Shown here: piece by piece, positions 31,864 through 43,969 of the stretch
Layout of the letters: each line of letters starts with the position of its first letter
Position numbering within the stretch: the first letter of the stretch is position 1
From: Phascolarctos cinereus
Lineage: Eukaryota > Chordata > Mammalia > Diprotodontia > Phascolarctidae
Assembly (NCBI RefSeq): GCF_002099425.1
Contig: NW_018343982.1
Span: 5,491,501-5,555,500, forward strand
DNA: 64,000 nt
Direction: 5' to 3'
Translations under genes and position numbers: made by a program
The notes under the pieces: model-generated
Told to the model about the DNA's origin: nothing
The model's database searches: none
What the model saw: the letters and a program-made list of their open reading frames with translations, nothing else

Positions 31864-34467
31864 GGCCTGGAGCCAAGACGGCAGAGTAAAAGCAGTGACT
31901 TACTTGCTTGAGCATTCCCCCAAACCCCTCCAAGTACCTGTAAAAAATGGCTTTAAACAAATTCCAGAGCAGCAGAACCCACAAAAAGATAGAGTGAAAC
32001 AAATTTCCAGCCCAAGACAACGTAGATGATTGATTAGAAAGGTCTATCACACTGGGCTGGGAGAGAAACACAGTTCAGTATGGACACACAGGCAAAAGAG
32101 GCTTCAGCAAACCTGGAGAAGCCTCAGGGGACTGAATCACAGGCAGCTGTGGCATTTTCCAGACTTCTCAACAACCCACAAAAGCCAAAGACAACTTAGA
32201 AGGTCAGTAGAAAAAGTCTGTGACTGTGGTGGGAGAGAAGCTCAATCCCAGCCCCAGTCCTGGCGCAACCCTGGGAAGGCGGCTGCTTCCAGAGCTTCCA
32301 GACCACAGACTGAGGGGGAATCGAGTGGCTGATCAGAGGGGGATTGCAGGGATCTCTTTGCTGGTGCTGAGGCAGGATTCTCTTCCTTTGCCCCTGCTTA
32401 GATCCAGGTCACAGTTTTGAGTGGTGATCCTGGAGCAAGGAGAAGTGCTGGTGTGGTAGAGCTTGTGCCTTAGTGAAGAGGGAATCTTCCTCACAATTCC
32501 AAGGCAGAAAACAGTGCTTATGGTCACCCAAAAACCAGAGCACAGGCCAGGAAAGGATTAAACACCTCGCCCTTAAATCATACCACCTTGAAAGAACTGA
32601 AAACTTACAGGTCCCTAGAAGTATCTCTGAAAACAGTTGCACAAACCCCCCGAAGCTTGGGACAGCACACTCTCCACACTGGAAGCAGCCCCCTACCTTA
32701 ACAAAGAGTTTAAAACTCAAGTAACTGGCTAGGATCATGAGCAAATTGTGCAAAAAAAAAAAGTCAGACCATAGAATCTTTCTTTGGTAACAAAGAAGAT
32801 CAAAACATACAATCAGAAGACAACAAAATCAAAGCTCCTACATTCAAAGCCTCCAAGAAAAATATGAATCAGTCCCAGGCCATAGAAGAGTTCAATTTCA
32901 AGAAGCAAGTAAGAGAAGTAGAGGAAAAACTGGGAAGAGAAATGAGAGTGATGCAAGAAAATGATGAAAAACTAGTCAACAGCTTGCTAAAGGAGACCAA
33001 AAAATATACTGAAGAAAATAACACCTTAAAAAATAGCCTAACCCAAATGGCAAAAGAGGTCCAAAAAGCCAATCAGGAGAAGAATGCCTTAAAATGCAGA
33101 ATTGGCCAAATGGAAAAGGAAGTCCAAAAGCTCACTGAAGAAAATATTTATTTAAATTAGAATGGAGCAATTGGAAGATAGTGACTTTATGAGAAATTAT
33201 GACATTGTAAAACAAAACCAAAAGAATGAAAAAATAGAAGACAATGTGAAATATCTCACTGGAAAAACAACTGACCTGGAAAATAGATCCAGGAGAGAGA
33301 ATTTAAAAATTATTGGACTATCTGAAAGCCATGATCAAAAAAAAGAGCCTAGACATCGTCTTTCAAGAAATTGTCAAACTGCCCTGGTAATTCTAGAACA
33401 AGAGGATAAAATAGAAATGTAAAGAATCCACTAATCACCTCCTGAAAGAGATCCCAAACGGAAAACTTCTGGGAATATTGTAGCCAAATTTCAGAGTTCC
33501 CACGTCAAGGAGAAAATATAGCAAGCAGCCAGAAAGAAACAATTCAAGTACTGTGGAAACACAATCAGGATAATGCAGGATTTAGCAGCTTCTACATTAT
33601 GGGACCACAGGGTTTGGAACATGATATTCCAGAGGGCAAAGGAGATAGGATTACAGCCAAGAATGACCTACCCAGCAAAACTGAGTATAATTCTTTAGGG
33701 GGGAAAATGGACATTCAGTGAAATAGAGGACTTTCAAGCATTCTTGATGAAAAGACCAGAGCTGAATAGAAAATTCAACTTTCAAATACAAAACTCAAGA
33801 GAAGCATAGAAAGGCAAACAGGAAAAAGAAATCATAAGGGAATTATTAAGGTTGAACTATTTACATTCCTACATGGAAAGATGATATTTGTAATTCATGA
33901 GACCTTTGTCAGTATATAGGTAGTTGGGAGGGAAAAAAATTGTACATATAGATAGATTGATAGAGAGCACAGAGTGAGTTAGAAATGAATGGGTGATATC
34001 TGGAGAATAAAATTAAGGGGTGAGAGAGGACTATACTGTGACAAGGAGAGAGGGAGAAGTAGAATGAGGTAAATTATATCACATAAAACAGACAAGAAAA
34101 GGCTTATACAGTGGAGGAGAAGTGGGGGAAGGTGAGAGGGAATGAGTGAATCTTATTCTCATCAGATTTGGCTTAAGGAGGGAATAACATACACACTCAA
34201 TTAGGTATGGAAAGCTATCTTACCCTACAGGAAAATAGGGGGGAAGGGGATAAGAGAGCAGAGGGATGATAGAGGGGAAGGCAGATTGGGGAAGGGGGTA
34301 ATAAGAAGCAAACACTTCTAAGGAGAGACAGGGTCAAAAGAGAGAATAGAATAAATGGGGAGGGGGTCAGGATAGGATGAAGGGAAATATAGTTAGTTTT
34401 CTACAGCATGACTACTATGGAAATGTTTTGCATGACTATACAAGTATAACCTATTTTTAAAAAAATC
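31864..34467 (+). mobile_element. HAL1-like (ORF1-only) L1 relative with TSD
   Basis: A 2.6-kb sense element. It starts with the L1-type 5' end 'ggcctggagccaagacgg', has a ~1-kb 5' UTR, ORF1 (from 32864), and then a G/A-rich spacer or 3' UTR ('ctacaggaaaatagg' near 34227). It stops in 'acagcatgactac', 'tacaagtataacctat' and an A-tail. Nothing resembling ORF2 is present. TSDs (ctttaatgg) lie at 31855-31863 and 34468-34476; extending them left gives 12 of 14 matches. A full 5' end with no ORF2 is what is known of HAL1 ('half-L1') elements. An L1 that lost ORF2 by deletion is the alternative. Confidence 0.82.
32864..33850 (+). pseudogene. L1/HAL1 ORF1 relic (RNA-binding chaperone)
   Basis: ORF1p coats L1 RNA as a trimer. 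The first 98 codons (32864-33160) form a heptad-rich coiled coil (VQKANQEKNALKCRIGQMEK). After one stop the frame goes on (33162-33422) with NRSRRENLKIIGLSE, the start of the RRM domain. The C-terminal domain follows in another frame: VAKFQSSHVKEKI, RIMQDLAASTLWDHR and TYPAKLSII. The order and about 320-codon total are normal for ORF1. A stop near 33161 and at least one frame change near 33420 make it non-coding. Confidence 0.82.
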
Positions 34468-34921
34468 CTTTAATGGATCCCTATCACATATCAAATAAAA
34501 TCCAGATTCTACAATCTGTTATTCAAGGTCTCCCACATTCCATGCTCTCTTGTTCTACACCTTTCCTCATATTATTCCCTACACCAGGAATGATATCTCA
34601 CCCTGTTACTTTATACTGACATCCTGCCCACCTTTTAAGGCCCAGTTTCAAATATCTCCTCTCCCATATTTTCCCTGATTCACCTCTCCCAACCTACGTT
34701 TCCACACCCCACATTCTTGCCACTACTTCATTTACAACCATGCTATGAACTTATCAAGAAGTATTTTCCATGTACCATATCCTCCCACAAGATTGTAAGG
34801 TCTGTGAGGGAGAGACCATGTCTTAGCAATCTTCACATCTCCCCAGTACCTAGGTACCCAGTACCTACCCCTTTAGCTCCTTGACAGCAGTGCTGTCTTT
34901 GTCTTTGCTTATATTTGTGTC

Positions 34922-35302
34922 TTTACACGCTTGAGGTAGACATTGCCCTAACTCACAGTTGGGTTTGAGGCCTGTTGGTTACCCTGAAGCAATCCAAGTA
35001 TGTGAAGACTTCCCCTGATGGAACAGGCAGTTGAGAACAATTTGTTCCAGCAGCAATGAAGACAACTGAAGTAGGTGCTGTGGAATGCTCAGAGTTTGGT
35101 CAGACATCAAAGACACCTAGATCAAGCACTGCATTCTGGGCCATCAAAGTTCATCTTGACTTTTGTCTTGCCCCTGAACTTCATGACCCTGGAAGAGAGA
35201 GTAAGGCTGATGACTTTGTGGGACTCTGCCTCACTTCAATTCAATTCACTAGCAACTGAAGTCAAGACATCATCAGTCCTCTTCAAAAAGAAAGAATGAA
35301 CA
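34922..35302 (+). mobile_element. SINE with an RTE-like 3' tail
   Basis: About 380 bp, sense, inserted in an L2. It has 'cctgatggaacaggcag', 'caaagacacctagatcaagc', 'catcttgacttttgtcttg' and 'ggaagagagagtaaggctga'. The 3' end is 'caagacatcatcagtcct', 'cttcaaaaagaaagaatgaa'. That end resembles the RTE 3' terminus at 28256-28300 (gatgtcatttggtcc, then cagaataagggagaac). Near-identical nonamers (atttgtgtc / atttgtatc) at 34913-34921 and 35303-35311 mark a TSD. Confidence 0.72.
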
Positions 35303-35375
35303 ATTTGTATCCCCAACACTTAACATGGAGCCTAGCACATAATAAGTGATGAATAAATGCTTGTTGCTTTGTCTT

Positions 35376-35624
35376 GCTTAGGTCAGTGCTCAGTTCTTAG
35401 CAGGTACTTAGTGAATTTCTTGAAGTGAAATTGCTAAAGAAAATGGCTTAAGCTGATTTTTATAGTTCAGACACACTTTCTGGTAAGATAAATGCATCCC
35501 ACAAAATCTGTCACAAACTGATGTCATTGCCTTAATACACTAAAAATATTTTTTGAATACATGTGTAATTGTATTGCGCCACAGTGATTTATTGATATGT
35601 GATTTATAGGCTCATAACATAATG
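35376..35624. other. Unrecognised stretch
   Basis: About 250 AT-rich bases. No repeat is recognised. Confidence 0.35.
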
Positions 35625-35818
35625 ACAATAATAACTCACTTATCTAATAATTTACAGCTTTCCTCATAGCAACCCTGTAAGGTAGGTATGGTGAATATTA
35701 TTATTTCCATTCTATAGATGAAGAAAATGGAGTTCAGAGAAGTCAAATAACTTGCTCAAGGTCATGCTGCCACTAAGAGTTAGAGTCCAATCCATTTGCA
35801 CATGTGTCATGTCTCTTG
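35625..35818 (-). mobile_element. CORE-SINE (MIR-like), antisense
   Basis: 'ctcatagcaaccctgtaagg', 'tccattctatagatgaag', 'cagagaagtcaaataactt', 'gctcaaggtcatgctgcca' form an antisense MIR/CORE-SINE. Confidence 0.75.
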
Positions 35819-36311
35819 AATTAACCTATGATAAGACAGAGATTATTGGCAGTTCTACTATAAAAATAAGGAAGAAACCATCCTTGAGTCTCTTTACATA
35901 ACCATATTCTCCAGACGACTCTATCTCTAGGGGCTTCAGTATTGAGACCTTCAGCACTGTCTGTTCTAATCTTGGGTAACTCATGATTCAGAAACTGATA
36001 ACAATCTGTGTTTGTACCAATATGTTTCAATATTAGGGGTCTGGCTCTTTTCATGGTTTCTGTCCCCTACTCTGTTTTCCTTGGGGACATCAGAAGTTGG
36101 TTCATTTTGACTCCTAGAATTTCCTCTGGGATCGTGGCTCCACTCAGAAGATATTATACCTCAGCTCAGCCTCTGTAATACTAATAGCATTTTTTCTCAT
36201 GCCCAACAATGTAGCCCTCAAATTAGGATTTCCCCTAGGCAAGGCTTTTGGGAATTTTCCTGTGGGGGAGGGGAGAATCTTAGCTGTGACTCTAGCACCC
36301 AGGAATGCATT
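35819..36311. other. Unrecognised stretch
   Basis: About 490 bases, no repeat or gene recognised. Confidence 0.4.
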
Positions 36312-36435
36312 TATCAATCAATTCAGATTTATTAAACACCTGTTACATTCTCGGCACTATGTTTGGCTCTAGCCATACAAAGACAAAAGTCTCTGCTTTC
36401 AAGGAGCTTACATTCTAAGAGGTGGAGGGAGAGAA
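36312..36435 (-). mobile_element. L2 LINE terminus, antisense
   Basis: 'cagatttattaaacacctg', 'attctcggcactatg', 'ctgctttcaaggagcttaca', 'ttctaagagg'. Confidence 0.75.
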
Positions 36436-36455
36436 GGGATGAGCACAGAATGCAG

Positions 36456-36456
<1 letters not shown>

Positions 36457-36508
<52 letters not shown>
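36457..36508. repeat. (TG)n microsatellite
   Basis: Perfect TG run of about 52 bases followed by 'tacatatatatg'. Confidence 0.97.
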
Positions 36509-36510
<2 letters not shown>

Positions 36511-37559
36511 CATATATATGTATTATATACCTTTATAAGTAAAGACCGAATAAATGTAGCCCCTCTGGACTACCTCAGTACTCACAAGTTTTCAGGTTCA
36601 TTCCAAAGTGGGGAGGGGTGACTACTGTCACATGTAGGTCTGTACTTCTAAAATTATAGCTCATGACCCCACATTGTTAGACACAATTAGCTCAGAGAAA
36701 GGTATTAGTAAGAACAATAGCTACACTACATCCTCCTGAAAAGGCTGCCTCACATTCACCCACAGATATGCAGAGCAGTGGGAGGAGTGGGCACAGAGGG
36801 CCGAGGTAATGAGATACATGTAGGAAATGCATGATCAAGACAACTTTCGCCTCCAGTGCTACAGGGTCCTGAAAGTCCTTTCTTATTTCATATCTGTCCC
36901 ACACCACCCCATTCCCGGTTGCCCAGCTGGGCTCCCTGAGTCTGCTATTTTCTACAGCTCAGAGAATCAGAGCTTGTTTTCTCCCAAATACATCCACAGT
37001 CAGCTCTCTTTTTACTGCTCAAAGTCCTGTTCTTTGAAGTTGTCTCCTGCAAGGAATACAGCCTTTTTGTGTTTCTTATCTGTCTGTCTGTATGGACAGA
37101 CATGTATGTATGAAGAATGTGCATTTCTGTTCCCTGGCTCAAAGTATTCCACTCTCCCAGTTCAGGACTGGCTTGCGGGTGTTTCCTATTTGGTGGGTAA
37201 CTCTATTGTGAGTAACAGCTGATAGGGAGAAAGGAGAGAAAAACCTTCTCTCCACCCCACCGCTGTTGCCCTCTAGTAGAGATGTAGAGGTCACACTCCA
37301 CAAAGCTGCTCCTTGCCTCTAACACTTCAAACTATCAAACTGTTCAAATGACTGGCTTCTTTTTTAAAGGACACCTTGGGTATAGCCTGTCTGCCTAGTC
37401 AATGGCCAGGCTCTCCCTTCTGATTCAAAGAAAGAGTCTTTTTCACATTCCATAAAGGGATCACAAGATATCTTTGCCCATTGTTAGCATATTAATACCT
37501 TGTTATCCCTGTTATCTGACACTTTCTGTGATTACATCTAAGCTGTGAAGGGAACCAAA
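36509..37559. other. Unrecognised stretch with a 131-codon frame
   Basis: About 1 kb free of recognised repeats. The 131-codon plus-strand frame at 36827-37222 has no domain, signal peptide or visible splice context, and I do not call it a gene. This is one of the better candidates in the window for host single-copy sequence. Confidence 0.4.
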
Positions 37560-37975
37560 TCCCCTTCATTACATACACAAAAAGTAAATACAAGGCAATT
37601 TATGGCAAAGGGAGTTGAAGCATTAGCAGCTGGAGGCATCCGGAAAGGCTTCATAGAATCTGAGCTAAGATTTGAAGGAAGTTAGGGATTATAAGAAACA
37701 GAAGTGAGGAGAGAAGTCAAAAGGGACAGTCCATGCAAAGGTGTGGAGGTGGGAGATGGAATGTCTGAACTAAGTCCAAGGGATACAGAAACAAAAACAA
37801 AAGAATCCCTTACCTCAAGAAGTTTATGTTTGACTGGAGGAAAACAATGTGTACACAGGTAAATAAATACCAACTGTACAAAGTAAATACAAACTAATAA
37901 GGGCTGGAACACAAATTGGGGTAGGGGGTGGAGAAATCAGGATAATCTCCTGGTAGGAGGTGAGCCTTAAAGTGA
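37560..37975 (-). mobile_element. Two L2 LINE pieces, antisense, head to tail
   Basis: The first (37560-37769) has 'ggaaaggcttcatagaa' and 'tttgaaggaagttaggga'. The second restarts the L2 order at 37775 with 'gggatacagaaacaaaa', 'tccccttacctcaagaag'-like DNA, 'acaatgtgtacacagg' and 'ctcctggtaggaggtg'. Confidence 0.6.
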
Positions 37976-38109
37976 GCTAAGGATTCATCTTATTATTTCC
38001 ATGAACCTAACTGTCCTTTCCAATGTTGTTTCATGTAAAGCTATGATTTTTGTGAAATCCATTGTTAAGAGCAGTATTATCAAATTTAATGGGGCAGAGA
38101 ACTAGGATT

Positions 38110-38318
38110 ATAGAGTCACAGACTCAAAGAAAGAAGGAATCTTTAAGGTCATCTTTCACGTAATCATAGATCTACAGCTTAGAGGATTCTTAAAGTGGTT
38201 AAATCCAATACCTTCAGTTTATAGAAGAGGAAATCAGGGATGTAGGTATCCTTCATAAGGTTATATAGGTGGTAAGTGGCAGAGCCAAGATTGGTAACCA
38301 GATTTTCTAATTCCACAC
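38110..38318 (-). mobile_element. MIR-type SINE, antisense
   Basis: 'gaaggaatctttaaggtcat', 'aataccttcagtttatagaag', 'aggaaatcagggatg', 'gtggtaagtggcagagccaag'. Confidence 0.65.
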
Positions 38319-38736
38319 AAAGAAACTTAGTAAAGCATGTTATTCATGTGTTTTCCTATGTCGTTTAAAATATTTGAAGAAATTTAAGTTATAAAGGAAA
38401 TTACATCTCAGCAACTTACAAGTTATACTTTTAAAAAATGCTAAGCATCCCCTCATTTTCATTTATGGACAGTGTGTCATATTTTTCTATGGATAAATTG
38501 CTTCTAAGTATAAAATAACAGACAAAAGAGGCCAGGAAAATGAGTCTCTTTCTTTATCACACCAGTTGCAGAGGCATTTGCTGAGCATTGGAGTAGGATC
38601 ATGTCTAACAAACTGTTAACCCTAGAAGATTCCCTGGAGAACAGCACCTGAGGCCCTTCTCCAACACTGATTCTAGGTACTATTAGAAGCAAGATGTTCT
38701 AAGGGATTGAGAAGGTAAAACAGGTCATCTTGAGAC
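38319..38736. other. Unrecognised stretch
   Basis: About 420 bases, no repeat or gene recognised. Confidence 0.4.
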
Positions 38737-39838
38737 ATGAAATTGAAAAGCTTTTGCAGGAACAAAATGAATGCAAGTAGGATGATAAGGAAAATATTTG
38801 AGAAAAAGAGTTTTGTGTCAAATACCTCCAATAAAGGGATGATATCCAAGCTATATAGACCCCAAAAGGGGTCTCTAACTAATATTAAACCAAAAGCTGT
38901 TTCCCAAAAGATAAGTTTTTCAAATATTATTACATCAGTTCTCAAAAGAAGAATTGCAAACTACTAACAATCATATGAAAGGATGGCTCCAAACTATTAC
39001 TGATAAGAGATATACAAATCAGAATAATTCTGTGGACTCGCTGCACATCAAGGAAATTGGTGAAGATGATAAAAAAAATGGGAATAGTCAGTGTTGGAGG
39101 GATTGTAGAAAGACAGGCACACTATGTGATATTTGCAGAACTATGGTTTGATAGAACCCTCATAGAAAGCAATTTGAAAGTAGGGGAATAAAATGATTAA
39201 AATGTCCTTGCCCTTTGAACCAATGATTCCACTACTAGGCATATATCCCTGAGGGGATCGATGATTAAAAAAAAAAAAGGTTCCATGTATGCTAAAATAT
39301 TTCTAGTAGCACTTTTTTGGTAGCAATGAACAAATTAGAATGCCATTGATTGGGGAATGGCTAGATAAGTTGTGGTACCTTGATATAATGGTATATTACT
39401 TTACTGTAAAAATAATTAATATGATGAATACACAGAAGAATGAAAAGACATATAAATTAGTTCAGAGTAAAGTAAACAGAACTAGCAATATATACAATTA
39501 CTACAACAATATAAATGGAAAGAATAACAACAAATAACTGAATCTGTATATTGTGAAATGATAAAGACCAATCTTGGCTCCCAAAAAGGGATATGACAAG
39601 GTACTTTCCTCTTCTTTCCTCCTCATGCCCAACTTCTTTGCAGAAGTGGGAGACTGGGAGTATGAAACACTATAGATAATGTCAGATTTTGAGGTTTTGG
39701 CTAATTTTGTTGAATATTTTCCTCCTTTTTTATTCTTTGTTATAAGGGTTGGTTCTCTGGCAAGAAGAGGGAGAAGGATACACTGGGATATAAAAGCAAA
39801 AGACATTATAAAAAATTAAATTAAGTTTAAAAAAAACA
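38737..39838 (+). mobile_element. L1 3' end (ORF2 C-terminus and 3' UTR), sense
   Basis: The ORF2 end begins 'gaaaagcttttgcaggaaca' and runs through 'aagggatgatatccaagc', 'tctcaaaagaagaattgc', 'gggaatagtcagtgttgg' and 'attccactactaggcata'. A 3' UTR follows ('gccattgattggggaatggc', 'tattctttgttataaggg') with an A-rich tail. 5'-truncated, with many stops. The 3' UTR belongs to a different L1 subfamily from the one at 45905-47180. Confidence 0.85.
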
Positions 39839-41811
39839 AGAAATTCAACAAAGTAGCTAACAGAACATCTGTACAGATCAAAGCCTGTGCTCAGGAATAA
39901 GATTTATTGTCCTCAGTACAGAGCCTGGGGATTGGTAGGACAATGAGAATGAAATTTGTATTAAGACATTATCTTTCCTCAAGAGGGTTAAAGCAGGTTG
40001 ATGGCAGAGGTAACATTGAGTTTGAACTTTGGTGGGTGTCCTTTTACATTCAAATGCTGGAGTGGCTCTATGTCACTATACACAGTCTCTTTGAGGGTGG
40101 TCAAAGTATTTGTTGAGAAATAGAGTGGGTCCTCACTCAGGGGATGAATTGGGTTGGGAGTTGTAGAGTGTCACCAGATTTCATATATGATTACTTTTGA
40201 AGTGGTTAGAAAGGCAGGTAAAAGTTCCTGAAGGAACAGGGAAATAAAGTATTTATTGTAGCTAAGAAAACAAAACTTTTAAAGCACAATTCATTGTTGA
40301 AGGCAGGGGTGTCATTGAGTCAATATCTCCCACACTTAAAGTTACCAACAAAAAATTCTAGCCCTGATGCCTTTATCAGGTGAGAACATTTCTATTGAAT
40401 CAAGCAATAATCAAGCAATCAATCAAAGGTATTAAGCTAATATATTCTATGCTTGGCTAGACCTTTGTCAGAAGTGCTCTCAGCTTGATCCCCATGACTA
40501 TGTATATACTGGGGGAGAGTAGAGACTTTTGTAAGGGTGTTTTATACTACATGTTCTTACTAATACATCCTTAGAAAAATGTCCCCTTTCTAAAAGTGAA
40601 TTTAATCTGGTTGGCAAATTGACACAAACTGATAAAGAGAAAAGGACACTCATGGTGTCTTGTGAGCTACAATGCTCAAACTGACCCACCCCCTCCAATC
40701 TAGAACCCTGAGAAGGGGTGCAATAACCACCTTCTTCTGGGGGCTAGAGTTGCCATTGTGAGTTGGGGTTGGGAGAGAAGTACAATCCTCATTTCTTCAG
40801 GGTTTTGTAGCTATAACATGCCATCTGCCCCTACTTAAAGATGGCCATTTCCTTAGAGAGTAAGTAGGGGAGTTTTCCAACTTGAACTAATTTAAACAAA
40901 GCTGGAAGGCAATATTGTCCTTTGATGAGCATAAAAACATAAATGAGTCCACATACATAATTTGAGTACTAAAATCTTATAAAGTCAGCTATGTTTTAAT
41001 CCTTCAGAGTATCCTCCCCCACTTCTTAACTCTTTACTGGCTTTTCAGACATCTGATCCTGTAACCAATCCCTGATTCTGATTTAGATGTCACCTTCTGC
41101 CTCTGGCCCCTGAGCTCAGCATCTCACATGCCTGGGAACTTTCTTGACCAATACTAGACTTCTGTTACAGGTATCTGACTCCTCTTTTAGTGAAAAACTT
41201 TAGGACACAGCCTTTCCTGGGCCAGGATGTTTCAGTCTGCACTACAGAAAGTCCTCAATCTCATCATTGCTCAGGGATGGGAGAAACAGTCAATATACCT
41301 AGCACTGTACTAAGAACATCTTTTGTCTTTACTGGTAGTCATAACAAATACATGGGGAACTTTGCCCTGGTGTTTTCTTCCCCATGTGTACTTGTTCATA
41401 TTTTCTGTACTTATCATCTAACTTGAACTAGTTATCTTCATAATCATAATGACAATGATAAATTGCATGTCTTTAGTGCTCAGCTTTACAAAGCTTCCCC
41501 TTGCCCTCAGGCAAACAATAAGCCGTTGAAAGGCAAGGGCTTAGTCTAATTTTTTTTAATCTTCCTTAGTATCTACTAATAAACATTTGTTGAGTATATG
41601 AATGATCTGGCCAGCCCATGTGTAGCTGTTGAAGCAAATATGAAGAAAAAGACATTCTCATCACCAATTCTGCTGATGCTGAATTTAAAAGTAGCAATAT
41701 GTCCTTTGAAGGACTTAGCATGGTATTATTATAAAAAGACATAGCAAGATATTCTAACCAACAAGTAATAGAGGGCAGCAACATCTTCCCAGTTCCTCAG
41801 GCTTGCAACCT
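39839..41811. other. Unrecognised stretch (about 2 kb)
   Basis: The longest block without a named repeat. It holds AATAAA-type signals (near 40240) but no coding frame above 80 codons and no matched ends, so I leave it unclassified. Confidence 0.4.
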
Positions 41812-42690
<879 letters not shown>

Positions 42691-42914
42691 CTGATTAATA
42701 GAGAAGAGCCATTTTCATAGAAATAAAAAGCTTAGTGTTTTGTTTTATTTTTATTTACTAGGCTTAAAACACTTGTGTTTAATGTGGCAGTAGCAAAATA
42801 TGCTTCCTGCCCAAGTTGGATACCTTTGCATGACTCAAGAATCTGGTAAAATGCCTGTCTCTGGTATGTCTCTGATATGGATGGCATCACTGCCAACAAT
42901 CATAGAAGTTATCT
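42691..42914. other. Unrecognised stretch
   Basis: No repeat or gene recognised. Confidence 0.35.
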
Positions 42915-43105
42915 CATGCTCCAAGAAAGAACATGGACTTAGAGTCTGGAGGGCTGAGTCTGATTCCCAACACTGTAATTTAGTAGTTGGATGACTTTGG
43001 CCAAGTTGCTTCTCTCCATCTCAGTTTTCTTCACCTGCAAAATGGAGATGACTAAATGATTTCTCAGATCCCTTTAAGCTCTAAGATTCTGTTCTATTCT
43101 AAATA
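42915..43105 (+). mobile_element. MIR-type SINE, sense
   Basis: 'acatggacttagagtctgga', 'ggccaagttgcttctctcc', 'ctcagttttcttcacctgc', 'aaaatggagatgact', 'cctttaagctctaagattc'. Confidence 0.75.
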
Positions 43106-43159
43106 CCATTTAGAATTTGTAGAATTTCACTAACTATCCTTTACACCAGTGGGGAATCC

Positions 43160-43745
43160 TCTCCCTTTTCATCTCCATCTCCTGGCTTTCCCTGGCTTCC
43201 TTGAAGTCTCAGCTAAAATTTCACCTTCTTCAAAGAAGCCTCTTCCAACCTTCCGTAATATTAGTGCCTTCCCACTAAGATTATCTCCAATTTATCCTGC
43301 ATAGATCTTGTATGTAAATTGATGTTTGCTTGTTGCCTCCCCCCTCTCCCTTTAGATTGTGAGCTCCTTGAGGAGAAAGATGGTCTTTGCCTTTGTATCA
43401 TTTCCGTCTAAGAGGCAGCTGGTGGCACAGTGGATAAAGTGCTGGGCCTGGAGTCAGGAAGATCCAATTTCAATTCTGGCTTCAGACATTTACTACCATG
43501 TGACCTCTCTGTTTGCCTCAGGTTCCTGAACTGTGAAATGGGGAAAATAATAGCTCCTACCTTGAAGAGTTGTTGTGAGGATCAAATGAAATTATATAAC
43601 ATAGCAGCATAGTGCATGGCACATAGTAGCTGCTATGTTAAAAAAAAAAGAGCTTATTTACTTTCTTTCCCCTTTCCCATCACCAGCACTTAGCATAGTG
43701 CCTGACATATAGTAGGTACTTAACAAATGCTTATTGATATAGTCT
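43160..43745 (+). mobile_element. L2 LINE 3' end, sense, split by a SINE
   Basis: Left piece (43160-43410): 'cctggctttccctggcttcc', 'aagtctcagctaaaat', 'gattgtgagctccttgagg'. Right piece (43656-43745): 'accagcacttagcatagtg', 'agtaggtacttaacaaatgc'. The SINE at 43411-43655 lies in the middle. Confidence 0.8.
43411..43655 (+). mobile_element. CORE-SINE inside an L2
   Basis: Head 'gaggcagctggtggcacag' and 'ggcctggagtcaggaagat', CORE 'tgaactgtgaaatggggaaa', then 'gttgttgtgaggatcaaatg', 'cacatagtagctgctatg' and an A10 tail. It pairs the marsupial SINE head with a MIR-like 3' half. Confidence 0.8.
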
Positions 43746-43764
43746 ATAAGAAGAGTACAAAATG

Positions 43765-43940
43765 CTATGGCATTCTAAATTTGGAGTTAGAATATTTGGG
43801 CTCAAATCACAGTTTTCCTATTTACTACTTTCATGACCTTGGGCATATTACCTAACTTCTCTGATTTTCAATTCCTTCATCTGGAAAATGAAGGCATTGA
43901 GCTGATTATCTCGCAGATCTCTTCTGGATGAAGATCCTCT
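43765..43940 (+). mobile_element. MIR-type SINE, sense
   Basis: 'aaatttggagttagaatatt', 'tgggctcaaatcacag', 'catgaccttgggcatatta', 'ccttcatctggaaaatga'. A short duplicated patch of 'gatcctctgatcctc' units follows (43932-43968). Confidence 0.72.
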
Positions 43941-43969
43941 GATCCTCCAAGATCCTCTGATCCTCTGAG

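Larger units (their letters stand above)
31815..35375 (+). mobile_element. L2 LINE, sense, carrying two insertions
   Basis: Three L2 pieces read in order. 31815-31863 has 'ctgcttaaaactctttaatgg' (the L2 ORF end). 34477-34921 has 'tccctatcacatatcaaa', 'tctcccacattccatgct' and 'gattgtaaggtctgtgaggg'. 35303-35375 has 'gtatccccaacacttaac' and 'gatgaataaatgcttgtt'. A HAL1-like element and an RTE-tailed SINE fill the gaps. Confidence 0.85.

Noticed and set aside
39839-41811. Possible LTR-type fossil in the unassigned 2 kb (AATAAA-type signals present)
   Set aside because: No matched terminal repeats, no primer-binding or polypurine site and no related coding sequence could be recognised, so the label is not supported.
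43932-43968. Short 'gatcctctgatcctc' repeats as a CRISPR-like or regulatory array
   Set aside because: Three or four units of about 9-18 bp without spacers, at the tail of a MIR in animal DNA. Simple slippage explains it.
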